Below are positions 55,251 through 63,007 of a DNA stretch of 64,000 nucleotides, piece by piece. Numbering within the stretch: the stretch's first letter is position 1; each line of letters opens with the position of its first letter. The notes under the pieces are model-generated. The model was not told the origin of the DNA and searched no databases. It saw only the letters and a program-made list of their open reading frames with translations. The stretch spans positions 1 to 64,000 of the forward strand of contig JAGVLS010000024.1 in assembly GCA_020054205.1 (NCBI GenBank). Reading direction: 5' to 3'. Position numbers and translations under genes: made by a program. The DNA is from Candidatus Obscuribacterales bacterium (GTDB lineage Bacteria > Cyanobacteriota > Vampirovibrionia > Obscuribacterales > Obscuribacteraceae).

Positions 55251-58200
55251 CTAGTATTCATAAGGAATGGTAGTGATTGGACCTGCTTGTTTTTCTTCTT
55301 TTAAGAGTTTCATACCAATAGCAAGTAAAATCCCGCCTAATATTGCTCTGGATGCACCATGAGAACCAGGTTTACCTGATCCTGGTTTTCCTTTGCCAGG
55401 TTCTTTTTCACCTTTTTTAGCATCGACACCTTCTGCTTCTACTCTAGCTATTTCAGCACCGGCAGCTTCAGCTGCAGCTACACGAAATTCACGATTAGAT
55501 TCAAATTCAGCCAATACAGTTCTTCGTATTACGATTTCACTTTCTAGTTGAGCAATTTTTGCTTCAAGCTCTTGTTTTTCAGCAATGAAGTTTTGACGTT
55601 CACGTTCTTTTCCAGCAATTCTATTATCAAAGTCCTCTGCCATTTCTGGACCTTTTTGATCTCGCTGCCTACGTAATTGGTCTATATTATTATTTAGTTT
55701 AGATATTTTACTATCAACTGTACCTTCTCTACTCCTAGCAGACCGCAATTCTTCCTCTTGAGCAGAAACTACATCTGCCATGCCAGCACGCGCCTCTTCA
55801 GTAAGTTCAAAATTAGCAGCCAGTACTTTTAATTCACCAGCTAAGACAATCTCACCATCTCCTGCCAGCAGATCAGGAAGCACATCGCCTACTATGGATA
55901 AATTGGCAGATGGCAGCGCTACGTGGCTTGTAGCTGGTGAAGCATGTTGTGAAGCTAACTGAGTATTTAAAGCTCTCATTACAGCTTTGTCCCGAGCATA
56001 TTGTTTTTCTAATTGTTCTAAGGCTTTTACATCTGCTTTTAGCTGTGCATTTTCTGGATCAGCTTCTAGCGCACTAGTCTTGGATTCCAATAAACTAACA
56101 ATTGCTTGTTTCACATCACCACTTACTGCATCAATTTTCAATTCCCTAGGTTTTAATTCTTCGGGAGCCATTTTTTGTGCTAATTCTTGAGCTAAATGAT
56201 CTGGCAATGTATTATCAGTAATATCTAAATTAGTTATAATTGTAGATTTAGCAGACTCACCTGTTTTTCCTTGTGTTGCTTCTGCTTCAGCAATTCGATC
56301 TGCATATGTTTTATTTGATACAACCGTACTTAATTTAACAACTTTACCATTGCCAATTGTCTCTAAAGTTGCTTCTTGAGCGCCTTCAGCCATAGGTTCA
56401 GCTAAACGATAAAGTGTTTTATCTGGACCACTAGTATTGTTTTTAAAATAAAGTGTTTCAGAGGAGCCATCAGCTTTTTCAAAGGTAACAGAGCCATATT
56501 CATTCTTTAATTTGGCAACATCAATCGTTTGTAGTTTTTGCCGACCATCAGATGGCTCTTGTTTAAGCAATACTGCTAGACCATTTGGATTATTACTATC
56601 TGCCGCTAATACTTCCCAAACTGGACCATCTTTAGCTAATTGAATTTGAGCACCTTTAGATCTAACTGGAATTTCACGAGCTTGTTCTAGTTCACTTTGT
56701 GTCTTTGCTAGATTATCTTTTAGTGCAGCTATATCTGCTTGGGCTTTGGCTAAATTTTCTCTAGCAGTTGCCAGCTCTTCTCCCGTTTTAGCATTTCTTG
56801 CAATTTCACCATTTAAACGAGTTTCATTTTGTTTTAATTCATTTGTTAGGCGTTCTATTTTAGAAGCAGAGTCTTGTATTTCAGTTTGTAATTTCTCAAG
56901 AGCTGCTTTATCTTGAGTAGCCTGTGCTTGAGCTTGCGCTAAATTAGTTTGAGATTGTTGCAGAGAAGTTTTAGCTTCCTCCAGTCTAGCAATGATTTCT
57001 TTTTTAGCCGTTTGTTCGCTTGCTAATAGTTTTTCTGATTGTTGTTTTTCAGCTTCAACAGTACTTAATTTCGTTTCTAATTCGTTAATTCTAGCTTCTG
57101 TACTTGCTAGTTTTTCTTCTACATCTACTTTACCAGCTAATACTTGGCGTGCTAGTTCCAGCTCAGCTTTTGCACTTGCTAAATCTTCTTTTGTTTGATT
57201 AATGTCTTGTGTTTGTGCTTTTAATTTATTATCTAATTCTTGTGCTCTCTCATCAGCTGCTGTACGAGCTGCTTGAGCTTCAGTCATTTTTTCATTTAAT
57301 TCTTTAATTTGTGTTTCTAGAGACTCAATACTTGCTTCTTTAAGCTCAATATCTCTTATTGCCTCAGTTAACATCGTTTGTGTACTTGCTAAAGCTTGTT
57401 GCAATTGTTGTGTTTGCGCAGCTGCTCGAACTAGCTTCGCATCTGCTTGTGTCAAATATTCGCTTGCTTGCTGTGCTTCGGCATTTAAGCGTGCAATTTC
57501 TTCATTCATTTGAGCCTTTTCAGCAGCAGATTTTTCACCTTCTAATTTCATAGCTTCATTAATACGAACCAATTCTTGTTTAGCTTGTTCTAATTCAGCA
57601 AGAGAAACATTTCTTTCCCTTTGTGATTGAATTAAATTTTCTGTTGCATCAATATGAGCTCGGCTGAGAGCATCATAATCTCTTGATAATTTTTGAAGTC
57701 TTTCAGCGGCATCACGAATTTCTTGCTGACGCGTGCTATCGAGATTAGCATATGCTTGCTTCGCTTCTTCCAATGCAGTTTTAGCCTTACCATATTCTGT
57801 ACGCAAATTTTCTAAAGTGGATTTAGCTTCATTAAGTTTCGTTTGAACATCAGCTGTTTTGCTCTCTGCATTTGTTTTGTCTTTATTTGCTTGTTCTAAG
57901 TCTTGTGTTAATTTATCAATTGTGTCTTGTAATGCTTGTTTTTGTTGCGCATCAGCTGCAATTTGCTCTTGAGCACTAGCAAAATCAGCTTTTGCTCTTT
58001 CCAGTTCTTCTGTTGTTGCTGCATGTCGTTCAGCTTCTGCTTCTAAAGCTTCGTTGGATTTGGTTAAAGCTTCTTGAGATTTTGTCACTTGATTATTTAA
58101 TTCGGTAATTTCAGCTTGCAATCTATTTCGTTGTTCATCAAATGATTGTTGAGCAGTACTTAAATTTTGTTGAGTTTGTACTAATTGCTGACGTGCACCA

Positions 58201-61178
58201 TCTAATTCCTGAGAGATTCTTGTCCGTGCTTCGGCTTCAGTTGTTAAAGCTTGTGAAACTGTGCGCCATGCTGTTTCGGCTTCTCGCTTGCGTGCTTCTA
58301 ACTCAGCTATTTTATCGGTTTGATTTTGTTCTATTTGAGTTTTATCTTGAATATCACGACGTGCTGTTTCAAGCTCTGTTTCAACATTTGATAGAGCCTC
58401 TGTTTTTTCAACTAAAAGCCGACTTTGTTCTGCTATACGTTGATCAGATTCCCTTTTTGCTATTTCTAATTCGCCAACTCGTCCATGTGTACTTGTTAAT
58501 TGCTCTTTTAATGTGCGTATTTCTTCACCAGCAGTACTTAACTGTTCTTGTGCTTGAGCAAGAGCAGCTTGAGTTTGTTGTAAACTTTGAGCTGCTTCTT
58601 GTCGAGCTTGAATTTCTAGTCTTAATTTATTTTCTGATTCTTCTTGAGCTGCAACAGCTGCCTTATATTTTGTATCTAGCTCATTTATTGCTTCTTGGTG
58701 TTGTTGTCTTTCTTGTTCAGAGGCAGTTTTATTATCCGCTAATTCTTGGCGAGATGTTTCTAGTTGAGTTTTTACTTGTTCAATTTCTTCTGCTTGAGTA
58801 ACAAGTTTAGCTTGTTGATCTTTTATACTTTGTTCTGCTTGCTCTCTCGCTGTTAATATTTCAGCTACTTGTGTTTGTAATTCACCTACTTGTTTTGTTA
58901 ATGCATCGATTTTAAGCGCATCAGTAGCTGCATTAGCTTTGGCTTCAGCTAATTGAACTTTGAATTTTTCTATTTCTTGGTGTTTAACTTCTCTCTCTTG
59001 AGCCGCTTGTGCTAATTGATCTTGTAGTCTTTGTTGTTCTTTTTGTAAGTTAGAAATGGCTTTTGCATCTTTGGTATCATTAGCTTGTGCTTCTGCTAAT
59101 TTTCTATTAACGTCATCCAATTGTGAGGTGGTTTTTACATTTTGTTCTTGTGTAGCAGTTAATTCATCAGCTAATTTTTTTAAAGCTTCTTTTTGTCCTT
59201 CAATTTCAGTTTGTCGTTTCGCAATTTCATCTTTATCGCTAGCATCATCAGCTTTAGCTAATTCCAATTCACGTTCTAATTCATTTGCTTGTCGTTGTAA
59301 TTCTTCTACAGCACGTGCTGCTTCATTTCCACGTTGTTCTTGTTTTTGTAATTCTTCTTTCAGCTCGATATTTTGTTCTTGTAAATCAGCTACTTGCTGT
59401 TGCAATATTTCCTCGCGCGTCATTGGCGGTGCTATAGCTTCAGTTAGCTTTTGCATACCAAGAATTTCTAAATTTCCATTTTTCTGAGCTTTGTCATATG
59501 CATTTGATGAAACTTTGACTACTAATTTAGCTTCACCAGCTGGAACTTCGCTTTCAGTATCGCCAATTTTAACTTTTATTTTTCCGTCTTCAGTAATTCC
59601 AACAACAGGTAATTCTGCTTTGCTTGCTTCATCTATATGAACCAATTTAGATTCACTGCCTTTTAAATTAGTATCGGCTGCCACACTGATACTATCTAAA
59701 AGTGGAGCGTTTTGATGCTGTCCTTTCAATAGCAAATTAAGTTCGCAACGTAATTTAGCAGCTTGTTGTTTTCGTTCATTTTCTGTTAATAAAGTACCAT
59801 CAGATTTTTTATCTGGAATAGCCAGAGTATAATTTGCATCTTTAGCAGGTACTATTTTGCCTTCTTCTGTTTTAAAGTTTTTCCCGTCAAAAGATTCTAT
59901 TTTTAAATCTTTACCAGTAACTGGATCTTTAACTATAATTTGTGGCTTTTCGATGTTAGAGCGTGTCTCAACTTGTGCTCGATTCACTACACCATTTATT
60001 GGATCTTCTATTGCTCCTCTATTATTTACATATCGCCTTACACCTTCAGCTGCTGCGGCGATAGCAGCCATGGCAGTAGCAAATTGCACCCATGGGTTTT
60101 CAATTACTTGTTTGACCGTACTCTTATCATCGTCTGATTTTTCATCTATAGAATCAGTTTTTGGTTTAATAAGATCACCAACTGATGCATCGGGATCAAC
60201 GGTATTAGAAGGAGTAGGCGGTGTTTCAATAATTGGTTTTTGATCGGCTGGTTTCACCGGCACTGTATCATCTGGCTTTACTGGATCATTTGGTGCAATG
60301 ACAGGTTGATAATCTGGCAATTGCTGATTAGGTACATCAAACGTGCGAACATATTCACGATAAGCTTTTGCTTTGGCTGCTAAATCATTTGCTGGATAAG
60401 GAATTCTATAAACATGATCAATTGGGTTTGGCCTTACTGGTTTGTCGACAGCAACTGGTTTGTCAGGCGTGACTATCGGCACCTCGGGATTAGGTATCTC
60501 TGCGGGAGGTACTTCTGGATTAGGTAAGTCTGGATTAGGATTAACATCTGTTTGTTTTGCTAAATTGCGAAATCTTTTTTCTTGTGCATCTTTGATATAT
60601 GCCTGCAAATAATTTTTTAATTCAGGATAATTTTGCAAAGCTTCAGCTATAAATCTATTTCCTTTTTCTGCGTCCCCCGAAGCAATGCTCGCTAGACCAT
60701 AATTAATTCTAGTAGTGGCTGGCGCTATAGATAATTGAAATAAACTTTCTTGCTTAAGTAATAAATCAGCACATTGCTTACGCTCACGAATTAAACTACC
60801 GCTGCTATCATTTGCAATCATTGCTTGCAAGGGTACAATTTGTTGATCAAACGCTTTAGAATATGCTGAAACCATTTCTTGATCCACAGCATCAGCTCTC
60901 TTAATTGCTTCAATATATTTAGGCTCAGCAAATTCCATGCCTAGTTTTTGAGCTTCATAAGCTTCACTTAAAACTTGTATTGGATGGATAAAGTTTCGAT
61001 CACGGAAATCAGACGGATATTGATTGCCTTGCCCTTCCCAAGCTTCCTGAGAAGCACTAACATTGCCGTCAGTCTCACCATATGCCAAATCAGAAGTATC
61101 ATCGTTTTCTGAAGCATTATCTGTTTCAGCCGGATTAATTGGGGGTTCTTTTATGTTATCTTCGCCATTTGCTGGCAT
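55251..61178 (-). CDS. giant (1975-residue) coiled-coil membrane-linked protein
   Basis: The N-terminal ~50 residues are acidic (NPAETDNASENDDTSD). A helical segment (about 55-200) and a proline-rich stretch (about 205-345, with NPEVPPAEIPNPEVP) follow, then a hydrophobic segment (about 363-383, WVQFATAMAAIAAAAEGV). Residues about 400-575 are beta-type. About 586-1496 is one continuous, Ala/Gln/Glu-rich coiled coil with AQA/QLA heptads. About 1500-1650 is a beta domain (AQIQLAKDGPVWEVLAADS). A second coil (about 1800-1895) leads to GKGKPGSGKPGS, a hydrophobic tail (about 1943-1960) and the last residues. A 900-residue coil could stretch over 130 nm. It resembles tethering proteins or spacers, but no family is recognised. 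Confidence 0.72.
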   Translation of the reverse strand: MPANGEDNIKEPPINPAETDNASENDDTSDLAYGETDGNVSASQEAWEGQGNQYPSDFRDRNFIHPIQVLSEAYEAQKLGMEFAEPKYIEAIKRADAVDQEMVSAYSKAFDQQIVPLQAMIANDSSGSLIRERKQCADLLLKQESLFQLSIAPATTRINYGLASIASGDAEKGNRFIAEALQNYPELKNYLQAYIKDAQEKRFRNLAKQTDVNPNPDLPNPEVPPAEIPNPEVPIVTPDKPVAVDKPVRPNPIDHVYRIPYPANDLAAKAKAYREYVRTFDVPNQQLPDYQPVIAPNDPVKPDDTVPVKPADQKPIIETPPTPSNTVDPDASVGDLIKPKTDSIDEKSDDDKSTVKQVIENPWVQFATAMAAIAAAAEGVRRYVNNRGAIEDPINGVVNRAQVETRSNIEKPQIIVKDPVTGKDLKIESFDGKNFKTEEGKIVPAKDANYTLAIPDKKSDGTLLTENERKQQAAKLRCELNLLLKGQHQNAPLLDSISVAADTNLKGSESKLVHIDEASKAELPVVGITEDGKIKVKIGDTESEVPAGEAKLVVKVSSNAYDKAQKNGNLEILGMQKLTEAIAPPMTREEILQQQVADLQEQNIELKEELQKQEQRGNEAARAVEELQRQANELERELELAKADDASDKDEIAKRQTEIEGQKEALKKLADELTATQEQNVKTTSQLDDVNRKLAEAQANDTKDAKAISNLQKEQQRLQDQLAQAAQEREVKHQEIEKFKVQLAEAKANAATDALKIDALTKQVGELQTQVAEILTAREQAEQSIKDQQAKLVTQAEEIEQVKTQLETSRQELADNKTASEQERQQHQEAINELDTKYKAAVAAQEESENKLRLEIQARQEAAQSLQQTQAALAQAQEQLSTAGEEIRTLKEQLTSTHGRVGELEIAKRESDQRIAEQSRLLVEKTEALSNVETELETARRDIQDKTQIEQNQTDKIAELEARKREAETAWRTVSQALTTEAEARTRISQELDGARQQLVQTQQNLSTAQQSFDEQRNRLQAEITELNNQVTKSQEALTKSNEALEAEAERHAATTEELERAKADFASAQEQIAADAQQKQALQDTIDKLTQDLEQANKDKTNAESKTADVQTKLNEAKSTLENLRTEYGKAKTALEEAKQAYANLDSTRQQEIRDAAERLQKLSRDYDALSRAHIDATENLIQSQRERNVSLAELEQAKQELVRINEAMKLEGEKSAAEKAQMNEEIARLNAEAQQASEYLTQADAKLVRAAAQTQQLQQALASTQTMLTEAIRDIELKEASIESLETQIKELNEKMTEAQAARTAADERAQELDNKLKAQTQDINQTKEDLASAKAELELARQVLAGKVDVEEKLASTEARINELETKLSTVEAEKQQSEKLLASEQTAKKEIIARLEEAKTSLQQSQTNLAQAQAQATQDKAALEKLQTEIQDSASKIERLTNELKQNETRLNGEIARNAKTGEELATARENLAKAQADIAALKDNLAKTQSELEQAREIPVRSKGAQIQLAKDGPVWEVLAADSNNPNGLAVLLKQEPSDGRQKLQTIDVAKLKNEYGSVTFEKADGSSETLYFKNNTSGPDKTLYRLAEPMAEGAQEATLETIGNGKVVKLSTVVSNKTYADRIAEAEATQGKTGESAKSTIITNLDITDNTLPDHLAQELAQKMAPEELKPRELKIDAVSGDVKQAIVSLLESKTSALEADPENAQLKADVKALEQLEKQYARDKAVMRALNTQLASQHASPATSHVALPSANLSIVGDVLPDLLAGDGEIVLAGELKVLAANFELTEEARAGMADVVSAQEEELRSARSREGTVDSKISKLNNNIDQLRRQRDQKGPEMAEDFDNRIAGKERERQNFIAEKQELEAKIAQLESEIVIRRTVLAEFESNREFRVAAAEAAGAEIARVEAEGVDAKKGEKEPGKGKPGSGKPGSHGASRAILGGILLAIGMKLLKEEKQAGPITTIPYEY

Positions 61179-61321
61179 ATATTCTTGCGCCTATTTAAAG
61201 TTAGATGAATGAGGTGAAACAGGGGAGCGTTTTACCTGGTTGATAGCCTTAGCTTAGTAAGTAATATCCTTAATCTGTATGGATTTTGACAGAGCAAAGA
61301 TAAAAGCACAATCTATTTAAT

Positions 61322-61333
61322 GGGAATATTCCC
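61322..61333. promoter_or_regulatory. 12-bp palindrome upstream of the giant coiled-coil gene
   Basis: GGGAATATTCCC is a perfect 12-bp palindrome in the 239-bp gap, about 145 bases before the giant's start on the minus strand. ATATTCCCA also occurs about 130 bases upstream of the giant at 47616 (47479-47487). The shared 9-mer at a similar distance is suggestive only. Confidence 0.35.
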
Positions 61334-61383
61334 CCAGCAAAGCCTTTATTTGCAAATAATTCAGCCATTTAATAATTGGTAGC

Positions 61384-61413
61384 AAAAAGCATTAATTCCT
61401 AAAATTAATGCTT
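61384..61413 (-). terminator. terminator hairpin for the GntR-type gene
   Basis: AAGCATTAATT (61387-61397) and AATTAATGCTT (61403-61413) form a perfect 11-bp stem with loop of five bases. Read on the minus strand, the stem is followed by a short T-run (complement of AAAAA at 61384-61388). It lies just past the stop codon of the minus-strand GntR gene and before the giant coiled-coil gene's promoter region. AT-rich stem, short T-tract, so moderate confidence. Confidence 0.55.
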
Positions 61414-61417
61414 AATC

Positions 61418-62347
61418 TTAACCCCATTTATCTATACGATGAGAAATAGTGTCAATTGTTGTTTGAGCAAAGAGTTTAAATACATTAACTGGTACTTTTC
61501 CAGCCAAACTCATTACTTTGTCTTTGGATACCAAATCACAAATTATTACTTTTGCGTATTTGGTCATATAAGACAATTCTTTTTCATCATCAAGTAAAAT
61601 TGTTCGCACAGCAATTTCTTCGCCTCTCACGGCTGCAATAATATTGGTTGCCATTTTTAATAAAGTTGGGCTGCATGAAACAATCATTACAATACTGGTA
61701 GCTGGCACTTGCAAAATTGTTTCAATTTCTTGCTGAGCTGGTTCAATATTGCAAACTACAAAACGAGTTGGATCAATATCTAAATTTTGCAAAGCAAAAA
61801 CATGATAAAGGCTAGTGACTATTAAAGAATTAGCTAAGATATTTGTTTTTTGTGTTAACTCTTCATATGTGGTAATTTCTACCGGCAATTTAAAATATGG
61901 TTGTAATTCGTAAGATAAAAGCTGATGAAAATCTTTATTTCGATCAATGACTAAAATACGCTCAAGAGATTCTCTATTGTCAAAAAACTTAAAGCATTTA
62001 GTTAGGTCTTGCCTTGAATAACCTGCATTAGCAATTTGAGCAAGAAAATTTTTAAATAAAACTTGTATATCAGGTTTATTTTCACCAGCCTCATTTGGAT
62101 TAACATAAGGAGGAATTGCTACCCTCACACCACTGCCTTGTCTAATATCTAAAAGACCTACTTCGGAAAGGTGATTATAAGCAGATGTAACAGTACTTGG
62201 ATGTATACCTAGCCTTTGAGCTAAGGCACGAATGCTTGGTAGTTTTTCATTACCTTTTAAGGTTCCAGATGCTATTTGCAAACCAATTTGTTCAATTAAT
62301 TGATTCCGAACTGTTACAGGACTTTCTTTGTTGATTGAAATTTTCAC
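61418..62347 (-). CDS. GntR-family transcriptional regulator with unusual C-terminal domain
   Basis: 309 residues, GTG start. The N-terminal winged helix-turn-helix is of YtrA/GntR type: VTVRNQLIEQIGLQIASGTLKGNEKLPSIRALAQRLGIHPSTVTSAYNHLSEVGLLDIRQGSGVRV (about 13-80). Residues about 105-309 do not look like the usual FadR, HutC or aminotransferase effector domains. They contain ILVIDRNKDFHQLLSYELQPYFKLPVEI, which resembles a receiver- or sensor-like alpha/beta fold, and TTIDTISHRIDKW at the end. It lies eight bases after the FHA gene stop, so the two are one unit. It may regulate the giant-protein locus; that is a guess from position. Confidence 0.82.
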   Translation of the reverse strand: MKISINKESPVTVRNQLIEQIGLQIASGTLKGNEKLPSIRALAQRLGIHPSTVTSAYNHLSEVGLLDIRQGSGVRVAIPPYVNPNEAGENKPDIQVLFKNFLAQIANAGYSRQDLTKCFKFFDNRESLERILVIDRNKDFHQLLSYELQPYFKLPVEITTYEELTQKTNILANSLIVTSLYHVFALQNLDIDPTRFVVCNIEPAQQEIETILQVPATSIVMIVSCSPTLLKMATNIIAAVRGEEIAVRTILLDDEKELSYMTKYAKVIICDLVSKDKVMSLAGKVPVNVFKLFAQTTIDTISHRIDKWG

Positions 62348-62355
62348 TGTTTGTT

Positions 62356-62835
62356 TTAGCGAAACACTGGTTTATTTTTCTTCACTACAAAACGAAATCG
62401 CGACATCCCTGCACTTAAAATGTCACCATCTTCAATAGTGCGAGCTTCCTTAACAGGAGTACCATTTAGAAATGTGCCATTTCTACTACCTAAATCTTCA
62501 ACAGTATATCTGTCATTTTGTTGCTTAATTTGTAAATGAAAACGAGAAATTGATTTATCTTCGCTGATAATAATGTCGTTACTAACGTCTCGACCAAATT
62601 TACAAAGTGGCAATGCAACAGGAAAAGCATCATTTGACATAATGTCAACTAAACTAACCAAAGAATCGACTGTTTTAGATTTAACTGCTGAACTAGAAGA
62701 TAAATCACCATCAGCAACAAGAGAAGAAGTATCTAAACCTACTACCGTACAGGCAGGGCACATGTCACCCTTGAGAGGGGTGCCGCAACGCGAGCATTTT
62801 TCTTCTAGTACATTACTCATCTTATTATTGCTCAA
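62356..62835 (-). CDS. small zinc-ribbon plus FHA-domain protein
   Basis: 159 residues from a TTG at 62835, chosen because AGGAC lies five bases upstream; the frame is open 32 codons further without a ribosome site. A zinc-ribbon-like CSRCG...CPAC (about 12-27) precedes a linker and a canonical FHA domain (about 70-155): CKFGRDVSNDIII, KSISRFHLQI, and LGSRNGTFLNGTPV carry the conserved Gly-Arg, Ser, His and Asn. FHA domains bind phosphothreonine proteins. No Ser/Thr kinase is encoded near by. It is the first gene of a two-gene unit with the GntR regulator and is divergent from the allantoinase gene. Confidence 0.88.
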   Translation of the reverse strand: MSNNKMSNVLEEKCSRCGTPLKGDMCPACTVVGLDTSSLVADGDLSSSSAVKSKTVDSLVSLVDIMSNDAFPVALPLCKFGRDVSNDIIISEDKSISRFHLQIKQQNDRYTVEDLGSRNGTFLNGTPVKEARTIEDGDILSAGMSRFRFVVKKNKPVFR

Positions 62836-62901
62836 GTATAGTCCTACCTTTAATTTAACGATAATTATGTCACTTTTACTAGTATTAGCTTTGCCAAGCT
62901 G

Positions 62902-62921
62902 AAACGAAAGTAAACGAAAAT
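62902..62921. repeat. two tandem AAACGAAA(G/A)T units upstream of allB and FHA genes
   Basis: AAACGAAAGT (62902-62911) is followed directly by AAACGAAAAT (62912-62921). They lie in the 172-bp divergent gap between the FHA gene and allantoinase gene. Function is unknown; direct repeats with a 10-bp period could be binding sites on one helix face. Confidence 0.35.
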
Positions 62922-63007
62922 GACTTTTCAAGAGTATTAGTTAAGATATATCTCGCTTTATTTATTTATGCTTGTGCGAAAATAAAATCTTGACATTGGA
63001 ATTAAAC

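Noticed and set aside
58142-58801. 219-codon open frame antisense to the giant coiled-coil gene
   Set aside because: It is leucine- and valine-rich because it reads the repetitive coiled-coil codons backwards; no start signal, no family, wholly inside a strong gene.
59056-59487. 143-codon antisense open frame rich in Ser, Cys and Ala
   Set aside because: Composition is the shadow of Ala/Glu/Gln codons of the coiled-coil region on the other strand.
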